Source of the DNA: Dipetalonema caudispina
Taxonomy: Eukaryota; Nematoda; Chromadorea; Rhabditida; Onchocercidae
Assembly (NCBI GenBank): GCA_013365325.1
Contig: JABVXV010000344.1
Coordinates: 1 to 64,000, forward strand
Length of the DNA: 64,000 nt
Direction of reading: 5' to 3'
The notes under the pieces were generated by a model. That model did not search any database, was not told the DNA's origin, and was given only the letters and a program-made list of their open reading frames with translations. The translations under genes were made by a program, and so were the position numbers. Every line of letters starts with the position of its first letter. Positions within the stretch are counted from its first letter, which is position 1. Shown piece by piece: positions 22,877 through 38,000 of this stretch.

Positions 22877-25800
22877 TCATCTACTTCGTGAAAGGTAATA
22901 ACTCCAGTAAATTATATTAAAAATAGTAAATAAACTCGGAAATAACATTACGGAAATGCGATCTATGCGGTCGGCTGTCCAGCGACATGTGCTTTTCTGG
23001 AATGATAAACGTATTTTCCGTAGTCGATTTCCAGAAGTAGGGGTATTATTCAAATCCAGAAGTAATGCTTCTTCTTTCTGATTTGAGCGAATTGCACTAA
23101 AATTGGTATTTTTTATCCCAATACCAGAAGATTAAAATCCAGTACTGGTTTCAAACTTAACCTAACGCAGTAGGTGAATCTTACAACAGATTTAGCACTT
23201 AGCACCGTACCCGAGAATTCCTTTATCATGAGTCAGTGGATTCACTACGCGAGATTTCGAGAATGATTATATCCATCTTTAGATTTTTACTGGTAATTTC
23301 AAATCTCCAATTTTTCAGTCTAAAATTAACAGAGCTTAACCCTGAATATGTGAATAGAGAAGTGTTAAAATAATTGAGTAGTCTCTTGTTGTGAACTACC
23401 AACCTTGTTACATTCATTCCGGTAATACTTCGAGTTATTACGCGACTTTCAAATGGCGCGAGAACTTTTGTCTTCATCCATGGATCGATTGGGCTAATTT
23501 AAGAATTCGTTAATGATTTCGAATATCTAATTTGTTGTAAAAAAGTTACTCGAAGTTCGGAAAGGTGGAATTTTATCTTGAGATGCTAAAACAGAATATA
23601 TGAGTATGTAGTCCTATAGCGCATTTACCTGATACTTCTTGTAGTGATGTTATTATGTATTTCCTTATGATATGCGATCGGTGAATGTTTCCGACTAGCA
23701 TGTACGGAGGATGATCGATTACGTTTCTTGAGAGGTTTTTTTACAGCAGCTGTCTAAACTTGATGAAATAAATTGCAACTGTCTTGGGTGTTGTAATACT
23801 AAGACTTATCTCAAGCAGAAGACTGGGAAGATGAGTAAGTAAGGGAAGTAATAAATAAGTTTCATTTATTTCTGATTTTGCTTTGAAGGGTGTACCTCCA
23901 ACATATACAAATTTATATTAGGTGTTGATATCAAAGCTCTTTTGTTTTGGGATTCCTTGTACTGTGAATTCGTACAATATTGGTAAAGTCTTAGTCAGAG
24001 TTACATAATTTTATGTTTTAAATTATTGATTCGTTTAGATAAATAATGATTTGAAATTTTAAAATTGAATATCAACTTACTTCACTGCGATCATTAATTG
24101 AACCGACGATAGCCAATTCGAGAAGTGAGCAAAACACGAATGAAAGGCACGATAACATCCAAACATCTAAAATAATTATAATATTAATATTCTCTTACAG
24201 GAATTTTAATTTTTGGGTTAAATTTAAAAATTGAATCTTTGAAAAACAAGCAAAAATTTATGATGTTTTGATGAACTAAGTAGTCACTAACCAAATGCTT
24301 TAACATAACTGACACGAGGCAAATTCCTCATGATGTTACCAAAATGAAAGGTAAGAGCAAGAAGTGAATTAACACCAAGCATTGTACGTGCTGGGATCAT
24401 TTTAACGCTGAGACAAAAACTGATCCAACTGGAATTAATAATACTTCTGACAATATTTCTTTTAATCCATATAATCTTCGAAGAAAAAAAAGCGAAATTT
24501 TTTAAAGTTTTTTGGACGATTTAAAAGAAAAAATTGAAAAAAATTATTACATTTTAAGAAACAGATCGATGCATAACTCTCAAATGGCATGTGGCGAGAC
24601 TTTGCAAGTGGTAGAATGTAATTTCAAAAATAAGGATAAATAGATCCTTAACTTTACTCTTTTAATTTTACAGTGTTTTCTGCTAAATCAAAGTTTTTTT
24701 ATTATTTTACAGTGTTTTCTGCTAAATCAAAGTTTAGTTTTAAATTTTCGAAATTTGTAAGTGAAAAGTTTTTCAATCATTAAAGGATTGCCCAACAATA
24801 CTTGACGAGTAAAGATACATTTATTTACACATTTTGCTTTCAGTATCATTTATTTGATAATAAGCTATGAATCTACTCGATAAACTTGTTGAGTCGATAA
24901 ATTTTACATCTTTTTTACAAGCTGACAAGTTATGTATCTACATAATAAACAGAGTACCTGACAAAGCTAAGAAACTATGTGCTTGATAAATTATGGTACC
25001 TGATAAACTGACACGCCATGTATCTCTCTAATATATATCTTACCTGATAAAAATAGTAAGATACGTTGGAACATACGCTTGAAATATATACCACCCGTAA
25101 CGTCTAGTAAATGTAAATGTCATTGTTAACTCATTCCAAATACCAGCCGGATATGTCTGCAATATAGATTTAGTGGTATTCAAAAATCTTCGAAATATAA
25201 AAAAGATAGTAGTTGATTAATTATTAATTGCTGAAAACCTCATATAGTTAATGTTATATTTCCGAAAAAAATGTATCGATATGATATTAATTGTTTTAAA
25301 GCTTCCTTACTTCAACTGAAAATAATTGACAATTTTTCAAAATTCATCGATTTCAGTACACTTGAATTAAATATGAAAATGCCTCTATGATAATAGTTAG
25401 TTGACATTATGATCAGAAATCGTTGCTCGAATACAAATTGTCGATGTCAATTAAATAATTTTACAATGAAGTATAAAATTGAACAGTTTATTTCATAATT
25501 GAAACTACGTACCACAAATGCGATAGATGTGTTATAACTACTAAGTACAAAATCAGGTAGAATTATTTGATCTTTCAGCAGTATTAACGGTTCTTTCGTA
25601 TTAATCCATCGCATATCAACCTCCTGAATGAATTATTCATAGAAATTTCAAAAAACAAAGTGAATTATGAATCCGCCAAGAATTGTTGCATCACTTATTC
25701 AGAAACTTCTAAAGATATCATTAGTCTACACAATTGGCAGATTTGCTGTCTTTCTGATTATTCATCAGCAAATGATAATCGTTTTTATTTGGCATTATGG

Positions 25801-28800
25801 CAATATTTCCCGTATTATTTGAACATTAAATTTTGGGCATCAATCAGTTCACATTTTTTAGGTTAGCCATTTATCTACATATTTTATTTGGCAGTTCATA
25901 AATCTCAGCCATCAACTTCTTCTTTAAGTGTGACTACTATTTCAATTTCAAATTTAATTGGATATTAAGCTTCTGATTTTAAACTAATATGAACACAGAG
26001 AAAGTAAAAGAGATCGTAGCATATTTATTAGGAAATCATATGCACTAATGCTTATCATCAGTATTCAGATTAGATTGACTTCGATATACAAATTTTAATA
26101 AACTAAGCCTTTTCTGAGCTTTTTGTAAATTTTTTTTTTCTAAATTTGAAACTATGGAAGCGAAAAAACATTATGGCAAAAAATAATTGTGGTAAATTCA
26201 GAAGATTTTGCAAATATGACAGTTCGCTTTGTTTGAAACAACTCCAAAATTGAAATTTCATCAAACACTGTACCTGATTATTGTAACTGAAACTTTCAAA
26301 TGTTAGTAGGCATGTCTGTTCGTCCATTGGAAATGAAGTAAAATCCATTTGACATGGACCTTTTACCTGTACCCTGAAATTTCTAGACGGTAGTAATTTT
26401 AGCACTCAGGAATCCAATTTTAACAATAAATCTAACATTGCTTAATAGGTTGTTGAACCTATATCTGCTACTTCATTACACCGATAGTTTTCTTTTTTGC
26501 ATAACTCATTTATGAAAAAAGTTTTTCATTATAGTGTGTCTTTTTAACTCTAAAAATAATGGAAAAGATAGCGTTAAGGGATTTCGAATACCTATAATTA
26601 GCCCATACAGTACCATTCGGATAAATCATAAGGAAAAGATTGGTAAAAGGTGATTTGTGTATGCTGGCTGATTTGCTATTGATGAACACCGTATTAGGTT
26701 TCCAAATTTGATCTAAAATCTGAAAGTTTCCTCTTATATTATGCACTTGTTAGAAAATTTACAAGAATATTGTCTAAAGAAAAATTGTGAGTGATAGCCA
26801 ACAATGGATTTAAATTTGATTAAATTTTATTCGTAAATTAGAAATAAAGGGCAAAAATTTTGATCAAAAGATATAGATAGGAGGGATTTTATTGGATTAT
26901 TCTGCATTAATTTGCATGAAAAATAAAAAAATGATGTGAAAAGTTTGTTGTAACAGACATGTATAGGAATACTGATAGATTAATAAATCATGTGGATATT
27001 TGATATAATCACTTTGATATTATCAAATTTTAATTGCCCTCTACATGAATGCATTCCCACAATCCTTGTTTTGTCTTGTCAACGACTGGTCGAAATAGTG
27101 GCGGTGATTTGTCCATTGCAAAGTTTGCCTGTCGATCCGCAACATGACACTATCAGAATTTCATTGAAATTTTCTTTTCCTTTTAATTCTAAATTCATAT
27201 CGGTATTAAGTACATTTAACGAGTTAATAGAATTACCTCATTGCTAAGTGATAAGTTATATTTGCATGGGTTCATATCATCGTATCTGAGTGCTTTATCA
27301 ATCCATAACTCAGTTACATAGATATCCATGTCAAAATCGGATGTTATTTCGTTTACTGAATTTACTTCTTGTACCCAGACCTAAATATAATTGGTTTAAT
27401 ATTGGTTTATGAAAATTATTATGCGATTATAAAGACGACTGAACTTAGTAATTGTTTAAAATATCTTTTCATCAATTTCTGAGCATTTGAAGTTTGAAAT
27501 TTAATCCATGCAAATTAAAAATATTTAAAGATACCTTCAAATTTTAATTATTTAAACTAAAGCAAACCTCGATCCACACAATGACACCTTCCTCTGATGG
27601 AGTTTTGTGCGCTTTATATTTTTGCAGTAAAATTTCAATTATTTTTTTGTCCGATGTGCAAATATAATCAATTTCATTGTATTTCATGTCAGTGTCTGGT
27701 GATTTTACACTTCGCATCGGTAACTCCACTGGAACAATACTTTGCTGAATCAAAATTTAAAAAATTGGTTTTAGAATATAAAGTTCTAAAATTAATGAGA
27801 AGAACCAAAATTGTTATCATTATTTTTTAACATACAGCAATAATTTTTTAATGTCTACATATTTATGCTGAATAATAATTTTAATTTTACATTTAATCAA
27901 AAAATACTACATAAGATTGCAATCAATGATTCAATATGATGTATTTTATAGAACGTGATCACAGAATTTGTTTTGGAAAAGTTTCAGTTTCAATAAATCT
28001 TCAATCAAATTATCAAAGATGAGCATATTAAGTAATTAAGCTCAAACTCAGCTCATCTGATGAGGATTTTATTTTATCCTCCTAGAGTCAAAAAACTTGC
28101 TGATACCAAATAAACATTCAGATTATCCTTTGTCAAATGAAATTGCACTTATGACACTATTATCAAGGATGGGAAAAGTTTAGTATAAGAATTAGGAAAG
28201 AACTAATTCTAAACTGTGTTAGACAATAAATAATCGATCTACTCACTTGTTACACTGTCATCAATTATTTCGAATAATTCTGGTACATTTTCATTGTTTA
28301 GAATGGACTGCTCTAGCTGAAAAAAATTAATAAAATATTTTTCAGTATTAACACTTGAACTTTTTCAAGCAATTGAATTCATCCATGCTATTCCAACAAT
28401 CAACAGCAACTTAATCAGAAGATCGTTTAAATGGGATTATATATGGATTCAACAACCTAAGTTTCCTTCAGATAAGTTTTTGCGTATCGCACTACACTTC
28501 GAATGCAAATGATTGACCCTTGTGATGATCACAAAAAATTTTTGAATGAAAAGTAAGTAGTTTTGCTGCAACTACTTGATAGGTTTGTTACTTTACTATA
28601 GTGCATTAGTTGTATGATGTTTCTCTGAATACTGTAATAACCTTTCGAAAATTATTTCTGAGTTCGGCTAACAATTAGTTGTTCAGAGCATAAATCTCCC
28701 AGTGATATTTCTAGAAAATTGAAATTAATTTTTTGAATAAGTTACAAAGTATCATTGAATAATTGTAGTTCATTTACCTCAAGATCTTTTAATCCGTTCT

Positions 28801-29032
28801 GAAGATCAGTCAAATCTTTTTTGCCACGTTGTTTCCGATTGAAATTTAAATCTTCAACAGACGTTAACTGCGAATACATCAGTAATAGTGGAATACTATG
28901 AATATATAGGACATACATGATACTCTGACTGCATTGAACCTTAGATAAATATATAGTTTGGACAACGATTGATATAGTAATGAGCGAAATAAGACAAGCG
29001 TTATTTATATAATTAATTATTGAAATTTTCAT
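22877..29032 (-). CDS. Cys-loop ligand-gated ion channel subunit, probably anion-selective
   Basis: Eleven exons right to left: 29032-28778, 28316-28254, 27744-27568, 27380-27237, 26719-26592, 26373-26274, 25623-25513, 25156-25044, 24428-24292, 24166-24081, 23077-22877; 504 residues. Extracellular domain: [59 protein letters not shown], then the Cys-loop Cys263-x13-Cys277. TM1 follows [17 protein letters not shown]2 starts at [17 protein letters not shown], the PAR motif (376-378) being typical of anion channels. TM3 is in exons 10 and TM4 ([17 protein letters not shown]) in exon 11, with a short loop of about 40 residues. No Tyr-x-Cys-Cys pair, so it is not an acetylcholine alpha-type subunit; it resembles nematode GABA/ACC-like orphan receptors, ligand unknown. 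The first exon has a hydrophobic leader; a later Met (28918) is an alternative start. The exon 2 donor (gtaaca) was chosen to keep frame and is the weakest join. Confidence 0.95.
24666..24735. repeat. 31-bp direct duplication in a channel intron
   Basis: A 31-base segment starting ttttacagtgttttctgct is present at 24666-24696 and again at 24705-24735, separated by eight bases. It lies in the intron between channel exons 8 and 9 and contains an acceptor-like ttttacag (on the + strand only, so irrelevant to the gene's own splicing). Confidence 0.95.
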
Positions 29033-32000
29033 TAGCAGTCAGAATGTGATAGGACAGAAGTGAGAATTACATTTTTTTTTTCTCACAAAATTCTTATACA
29101 CATATGTGGTATGAATGAAAATATGGAATTTATTCGCGATATTGTATCTTATGATTATGATTGGTATTGTTGCATAGTCTACGAATTATGTTACTGCCTT
29201 ATTCCTGTATGGTACCAATCTTTCAATGTTTGATTTTGATCTAATTTTAGAAATTAAAATTTAACAAGTTCATACAAATTTTGTCTAAATTTTGGAATGA
29301 GCAAAAACAATGACGCAGTACCATGCACCACATTTGATCATTACAAATAAGAAGATTAAAGAATGAATCTGACAAACATTTATAGCCTTCAAAGTTAAAC
29401 TTGAGTTTCCTATCAATGCCAAAATTTTATAAGAATTGTTAATAAAACTAAATAGGATAAGGGGGAAAGGAAGGATAAGAGGGTAGAACAATCTCTTAGC
29501 AATGCTTTGTATTGGATGATAATTGAATTTGCTATGTACATATCCATTTGACAATATAAATTGAACGAAATAAAGGGATGAATAGGATTAAAATTTTAAA
29601 CGATGCTTAAATTTGATTAAATTGTAAAAGAGAATGAAACTGGAACTCTTAAACCAAGCAGTGAAACTTTTTATGTTGGCATCTGAAGTTAGCAAAATTT
29701 AGAATTAACAGCCATATCATTCACGTTTTACAAGTCTCAATTGTCAGTTAAGCATTATAGTTGAAAATAATTCACAAATAGTCTAAATCATGTCTGTTAC
29801 CTCAACTTTTAATCTTTTTATGAAATAATCCATAACTAAAATTGACAGATTGTTTCCAATAACGAATTCAATTCAATTTGAAAGAACCGGAAAAGGGACC
29901 GGAATGACTGCTTAGTGTATAGGGGAAAGGGAATAATGATATCGCAGTAGTCATAACAAGCAGTAAAACATTAACAGTTACTTTCAAAAAACTTCGTTCC
30001 GACATTTGGCAGTTAGAATTTGACAGTTATTTTAATGTTCTGCATGGATGAAAGAGATAAATTAGGGCTGGCGTAAAAAAGCATCAAATATACAAGGAAA
30101 AAAAAACCTGGAATGTTGAGAGACAAGTAACTTGCTTTTTCTCAAGACAATAAATGGAGTAAATGAATTTATGTATTATGAATTTGTCTCTGGCCAGATG
30201 TTTTTGGCCAGATTATTTTGTCGTGTGATATTAAATCACAATTAATTTTGAAAACATGCTGTAATTTTTACTAGGGGATTTGTCAATGCATATTATCATC
30301 ATAAAAGGATTTCTGCGCATATGAAACATTAAGTACTTTTTCCTACAAACATTTTTCCGCCATTTTTTTTCAGACTTATCACTAATTATAGCATGATTGC
30401 TTTGGAAGAGGAAAGAATTAGAGTTGCCAAACAAAAATTCAGCCAAGAGAGTATATCATATAAAAAAAAAGCAATTCGAAAATTCTGAAGTGCCATCTTT
30501 TGCACTTATCGGATGGTATTTGGCTATTTAATCTTCATGAGTTCTGGAAAAAAATTTTTCTTTTGCCTTTCTTATCTACATTCTGTTCAATATTTTTTAA
30601 CCATTCAGTCTTATTTAAACAAATATACCCAAAGATGAGAAGTTTTTTTCCTATTATCGAAATTTTTTACAATTGGAACTAAATGTCCCACTTTTGTCTT
30701 CGAATTCATTTCTTTAAAAACGCTACGTTCAACAAAGAAGTTAATAACAAAAAATCTCAACCATTTCAAGCATCATTTTTTTGTCACGCACAAAGTATTA
30801 GAAATTAAAATTGCTAGGTATTAACATTTAGAAATTTGAATTGCCTGGGAAAGAGAAGGTAAATACGCAAAACACAACTAACTCTTATAATTAAAAAATT
30901 TCTTTTTTTTTGATTAGTAAAAAATTGAAAAATATGTCATAAACTTTGTTTAATAATGTACTGTAAAATAGAAAAAATTTCGCGAATTGGCCAATTTCGA
31001 TTCATACAATAAAATTTTTGAATATATTTTTTCTTGTCTGTTTTTTCCACTAATTTTATTAGAATGATAAGGTAAGCAAATGAATGAAAATGGATAAAGA
31101 AATGTGATAACAAAAAGAAAAACAAAATCGAAGAAAGGATAATAAACATAAAAATGATTGCAATTGTTTCAGTATCGGTTTCAATCTGAATGAGACAGAT
31201 ATGATAAGCAAAGTGAAAAAGCCGTCCGTGGCAAAATGAACGATTACTTTGCACTCATTTTTAGGACATAAGCGATAAATCTATATGTATTCATTCTACT
31301 GAATGCCTTTTGCAAAGAACATTGACAGTTTTAGTATCCAACGGTGCAATTCAATTTAATGAAACCAAATTTTATTTTTTTCTATTTTAAACATGTCCAA
31401 AATTCAATTTTCTTTCTCGAAAACTGCATAAGAAATATCAAATTTAAACCAACCATTCATAGCTCATCACTTGTTAAATTATTTGATCAAATCAAAAATA
31501 TTGTCGATAAGAAGGAACTGCTTGTATTACCTGAATTCTAAGCTTTGTATTTTATTATTTACAGAGACAATCATTCTTTGGATTAGATTCTTGCTGCTAC
31601 TGAATGATGCTTTAATTGGAATTTCTCGAAATTAAAAAGACATTTTAAACTCTCCTTGTTTATGCTTCAAATCCACTCTTTTCATTAATATTGAGTAAAG
31701 CTAGGTGAGTGAAAAATTTAAAAGCTTTCTAGAAATTTGCTATGCCAACAAATCTGTTGAATGTTACATTGTCTTTTCTACTGATCATTGCTTTCTTTAT
31801 CTTCTAAAACCCCCATTTTCAAAAAATCAGTAAGTGCGAAAAATACATTTAGGAGCATTTACCTTTTCAAATAAATTTTAGGAAAAACTGTGAATTCGAT
31901 TCATGAATTTTCCTGTTAAAAAGAGAATTCTCTTTTAAAAAAAAAAGCTTTCCATTTCTTTCATAAGAAAATAATATCCTGTTTTTAGTGAACGTACTTG

Positions 32001-35000
32001 AAAAATGTAAGACCTTTTTTTGAAATATTTGGTAGTGCAGGAATTTTGAATGAAAATGAAAGAATTTTTTGATGAAAATGAAGAGATTTCACTTATTAAA
32101 TTAATAAAAGCAAAAAAAAGTGAATAAACGGAAATAAGGAAAGCCTAAGTGTAAGTAAATAATTATGTATAAGAAATGGTTCACTTCATCAAGATGATAT
32201 TTTCAACGTCTAATGGATACATTCTTTCACAGTTTAAAAGGAAAAATTATTCGTTTCCGGATGGGAGGAATGTTATGAAGTAAAACTTTCTCAGTTTACA
32301 TCTGCTTACAATTAATCCCAAGAAACTTAGAGGTTCTGGAAGTAATTATAACATCTGGTAATAGTTTGCTATCAGCCAAAACATTCTTTTTACCTCCAAT
32401 TTATCCTATATTTTCTTTTTTCAATCAACATGTTTTGTATTAGTGTGAGAACAATATGTCATTCTGATAGGTAGACTACGGTTGAAGGAATTAAGATGGT
32501 GCTTCAAGTATACTCTACATAATAGGGTGAAGTAAAAAAAATTTTATAAGTAATCAGCTTATGTGACGAAAAAATTACCAGTGCAAGTATTGATATTTTT
32601 AATTAAAAGTTATAAAATTCTAGTCGTTTGTTAAATGCTGTTTCGAATTCAATCAGTTAATCAGCATCGAAGATTTGTTGTGATATGCCATTAAAAGATG
32701 AAAGAGAAGGTTTTTACTTTATACTTATCCAAACCTTTAAGAAGTCCTCTACGATAATTGCGCCAGTCTATTATGACTTAGAAAACCTAATACGAAAGAA
32801 GCATTGGAAAAGTCAATGTAATTTCCCAAGTTATTGAAATGTTTACCGTTGAGATCGGTTAAATTCACTTCAGATAAAAGAGATTTCGTTTAAAATTTTG
32901 ATCCGTCCATTTATTAGATTAGTTTAGCAAAACAAGAGTAGTTTAACATTGGAGTTAACTGAGATTTTGACGTTTAACAACATAAGGATGAAAGCTATAA
33001 GTTAATGAAAATCGATCAGTTCTATTAATGCGTGGTTTCAGTTGAAAATTGTCACTGCTAAATTTGAAAAGATTTTTAACAAAGAGACAATAATAAAATA
33101 GGTTAAAAAATGCAGGGAAAACTTTTATAAAATACGCTTGCCAGGCAATGATATTACTAAAACTGTAATGCATTCTTTGGAGTTTCTGCAAAGTTCGATA
33201 AAAGAAAAAATGCCCTTTGGAGCTTTATGCTATAAATGAAACCGGAAAGAAGGGGAAGCAATTTTGAGTTTGATGATCTTAACGATGAATATTTCAATAA
33301 TTTGAAACCGTATGTCGTAATATTATCTTCAAATTAAGTTTTTTTCATTGAGAAATCGCAAGTAACCATAAATATTATCAAACCGTTAACAACAAAAAGA
33401 AAATTTTTGAATTAAAAAAGTCTGAAGTATTTGATGAATGATTCAGGCATCATCATCAAATTATCACAGAAAAAGCAATAAATTCTTCATATCAAATGGA
33501 TAAAAATAATTCGTGCCAAAAAAGGGATCAATTGAAAAATAACTTTCACAAGGTATCGAACAACCTTCATGAGAACAATAATGCATTAAAGTGAAATTAT
33601 TATTAGTTTTTTTCGTTTTATTTATGAATCACTTAAATTGGGAAAACATGAAGAGTTCTAAGTGGAAACAGAAACAGCAAATTTTGTCCATCAGCTGAAC
33701 CAAATTCCAATTTGATTTTTGATAATCTGTTATATTTGACAAAGTGCGACATTTCCGATTTTCAATAGTGAGATAATGTAAAGCAACTTAAAGCGGTAAT
33801 ATTATTGAAATTTCATTCGACTTGAGACAAAATACGCGGTTTCCTTCTCTTCTACAAAAATCAACAAAGAAAAACAGAAGGACCTTCTTGACAAAAGAGC
33901 AATTGATAAAAAAGTGAGATGACTGAGAGTATTTCAAAGTTACTTAGTGCTTACATTTCATCTTGCCTTAGTTATGCCATAAACATCTTTCTAAACTTAT
34001 AGGATGTTCATTTCGATATTTCAAAACTTAAAAATAAATTGCAATTTTAATTCAACTTTTTCTTTTTGAAATTTTTTCAAGTAATCACTACTATCTTTTC
34101 TTTAGTTATGATAATTTCCGCATTTTATTTCTAAACCATCCTGTTACTATTTATTTGCATTAATTTGGAGAAGGCAGTGGAGAGTAAATATATCAATTAA
34201 TCATCATTTATGGCAATGAAAATTAGCCACTCTCATTAAAAAGCTATGGGTATTTTATTTTAATTATTTTTTAAGATTTATTTATTTCGATACGAATTAT
34301 TCATTTTGGTACTCTTATTTCATCGTTTTATTACTTTCATATTTTATTTAAGCAATAATAAATAATATTGTAAGTTTTGATATCACTATTACTAACAGAA
34401 TTTGATATTAAAAGGCAAGGTTTCGAAAAAAGCAATTTATATTGTTTTGTCCAAATTACTACTTTGTCAAATAAATTCGAAGAAGTGAGCTAAAAAGTAG
34501 TTGAATTATATCTTCTTATAAAAACATTACAAACACAATTTAAAAAAAATTCAAGAAAGTCATCGCAAACAGGTTTGCATTCTAATATATTGTATGTATT
34601 TCTTTTAGAAAGTTTGAACAAAATCACAGTTTCTTCTAATCATTGATTTTAGATCGATGGCACATATTATAAGTTTGTATTTCTGCCAACTCTGATCGTC
34701 ACCATCAAACTCTATTTCTTTCGGTCAAATATGTTCGAATTTTCTAAATTTTTTTTATTAGTAAACAAGGATCAAATGAAGAAAAGAACTAAAGATTCAA
34801 GAGTTTTCAGATAATTACAATTAATTTTGTTATTTTTTTTGGCAGGTTTTTTGATTGAAATTTAAGATGAAAGTTTTTCCAAATCAAAAAAATTTATAAA
34901 TCAGTGAGTCCAATAAAGTTTTATCGTCCAGCAGTATTAAGCCCTTCTTCTCTTTGTTATTCCATTGCCGATAGATAGTTTTATAGTAAACGTACTTCCC

Positions 35001-38000
35001 GTTGTCTCGACCACATTCTAATCTTAAATTTTCATTTTTTTTTTTTTTGACTTCAGAAATGTTAATACTTTCAGGTCCTGCACTTGCAATATTTCTAAAA
35101 CAGTCGTAAAAAGTTTCAAAGATTTCAAAAATTCAAGAAGGAAAACTTTTTAGAGGAGAAATTCAGAAATCCATTGATCTGAAATTTTAAGCAGTCAGAA
35201 TGGAGCAAAAAGAAGTTAAAATAAATTTGGCTTAATCAGTAGTGACAAAAATTATTTCAAAAGTTTGAGAAATAAATTATCTTGTTGATTTAAATCAAAT
35301 CATTATATAATATTTCTTCTTGTATTCATAATCTTCTGAAGTTAAAAATCAGTTTGCAGTTGCTTTAAAGATTAGAGTTTCGAAATATGATATAATTGGC
35401 AATATAGAGAAGGCATACTTTGTTTGCCTGACAACGATGGATCTAAAATATCTTAAATGGAACGAGATAGAATTCAAATGCAAATATTTTTTGAATTAAG
35501 TGAGATGTTCTATCTGTCCGACATTATTGTTTTTCTGATCATATAATAGTGAGAAATGACAATCTTCATTTATGATCAAAATCAATGGATGGAATCCTTA
35601 GTCATTAGCAAGATTTCAGGATAGGAAGAATATACAAAGCACTGGTAAGATACCTTTTTGAGAGTAATTTTGGAGCAAATCAATTTTTTTTTTTTTGCAA
35701 GGAAAATGAACTTTTAATTTATCAGCATGCAAAGAAATGTTAAATATCCGAATCTTAAACATAATTTCAAGTAGTGGAGATGCAGCTTTATTCAATACTT
35801 GTTTAAATAAATAAAACTTCAAAGATATGACGTAAACAACATGATGACGCTGTCATCCAAAAACGCATTTGCAATAGTCTTCCTATCGGTGGTGAAAAAT
35901 ACCTTTTGACATGGAATTAAATGTGATATATCCTTCCGGCAACATATATTATGCCTGTGTAATGCACATTTAAACAAAACTTCTAAATTTACATATATTT
36001 GATTTTAAGCGAATAAAATAAATGATATTTTCAAGCTAAAAAATCGTGACATAAAAAAAGACAATCAATTATGTTCTAGAAATACACATTCGTATTTATT
36101 TGGGCAATTTAGTACTTTTTTGAATATTCTTTTATTTGATGTTTAATGATTCAAATTAGGCGGAATATCGGGAAAGAGCTGAACTTTCCGAGAAATACAA
36201 ATTTTTGCATAATTTTCAACTGAGCTGAGAAAAAATAATTGCCAAATGAGTGACAACAAAATAATTTCATTTATGGAAACAACCGTCCATCGGCCCATTG
36301 TAACCTAAGCAGTCACTTCAACTACACCACTCAAAATATATGAAGTATATGTGGAAAAAATTAACTGAAGGGTTTGATGACTGAAAATTATAATGTTGTA
36401 CAAAAGTGGTGCCCTCTGGAAGGAAGTTCAGTAGAATCGGTCAACTGAGCAAGACCAAAAGAGAAAAGAAATAAGATGTCAGATTTCAGCATGCTAACCA
36501 GCTGACGTAGATATAGTAGTTGACGTACATTTATTTTCAAAAATAACTAAAAACATCAATGTAGAAACAATGTCGAGTATTTAATAGAAAATAAGAGAAA
36601 AAGAAATGAGAAAAGGTGTTTGCAAAAATGAAAATTAACAGATGTATGTATTTCATTTAAACGTTCGAAATCGAATTATGTTGAGAAAATTATTAGAAAA
36701 AGATATTTTGCAAAAATATCTCTTTGCGTAAAAAGGAAATTTACAGGTCTTGTCAACTTACTAACTGCGCATTTAATGGCAATAAAGATTGTACTTCTAT
36801 ATTTTCTTATTTTATTTGTATCATTTCAACTGCTATTATGTTCTTGATTTAGTAATTTAAAAGTAATCGCTTAATTAAATGACTGAAGACTTCGCTTTAG
36901 AACGTCTTTTCGACAACAGGAAATTTTAAAAGTTGAGCAGAAATGTCAGTGTTTAGAAAACATGCGTATAATTCATTTAAGGCATAATGATAATTACGGC
37001 GAGACACATTCTCATGAATACTTGATCGTATGAAAATACTGAAGTAACAAACTCCATTTTCTACTCAAGTTAATTTCTAAAAAACTAAAAATAAAAATAG
37101 ATACACTTAGAAAAGTAACGGAATTATAAATATTTTTTTGCAAAAAAATTATATAGAGAATTACTCCTTTATAAAACATATATTCTAAATATATTAATTA
37201 GAAATAAATGGAACGAACAAATGAGCGTGTAAAAAATTTGGCTTTCGTGAAGATAAAATAATAGTAAATATAAAAAAACTTTAGATTTAATATAAGCAGA
37301 TATTTATTTAAGAATAAAAAAGCACAATAAAGCTAGTAAGTTAAAGGCATGTAGAAACTACGGCAGTCAAAAAAGCATGCAAAGGGAAACATAAGCAGTA
37401 AAATTTTATGAAGTAATTTAAATTAAGATACGAAGAAAAAGCAAATTATAAAATATGGACGGCATGCAGGATGAAGTTGTAAAAAATGCAAAAGGATTTT
37501 ATATAAAGGAAAAATCGTGCGAAACATGAAATAATAAAAAGACATAAGCAAAGTGTAAAAATAAAGTCAACAAAAAATATGCAAAACGTAAAACAAATAA
37601 AAGATATGCACAAAGTATAAATTATAAAAAGTGCAAAGTAATTTGGAATATAAAAAGCATGAAGTTAATAATAAAATACACACGAATATCGTCATAAAAT
37701 TATTGGTGACAGATAATCAAGTGTAGCTATGATATTTGGATCAATAAATAAACATTCACAAATTTCAACCAATACTAATAAGGAAAACAACGGTACATTT
37801 GAGCGTATAATAACAATCCGATAAGGTGGAAGCAATCTAAAATCATTCCTCCTCGTTTATTTCATTTAACTTATCATTAGCTAATTTTAAAATACTTATC
37901 TCCCTTCAATCACTCTTATCATCTAATTTATAGAACCTTTCTTGTTGCTGTCGAATGTCTCCTTGAATTTCTAGTACTCTCGCCATATCAGAAAAACACA

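Noticed and set aside
22812..22893. Plus-strand frame starting MNIVQLYLRED with a good gtaata donor
   Set aside because: It is antisense to the TM4 exon of the channel gene, whose frame and membrane motif are much better supported.
23745..23844. Plus-strand Cys-rich frame ([10 protein letters not shown]) resembling a small zinc-binding exon
   Set aside because: It lies within the last channel intron, has no partner exons and matches no CXC-type spacing that I can confirm.
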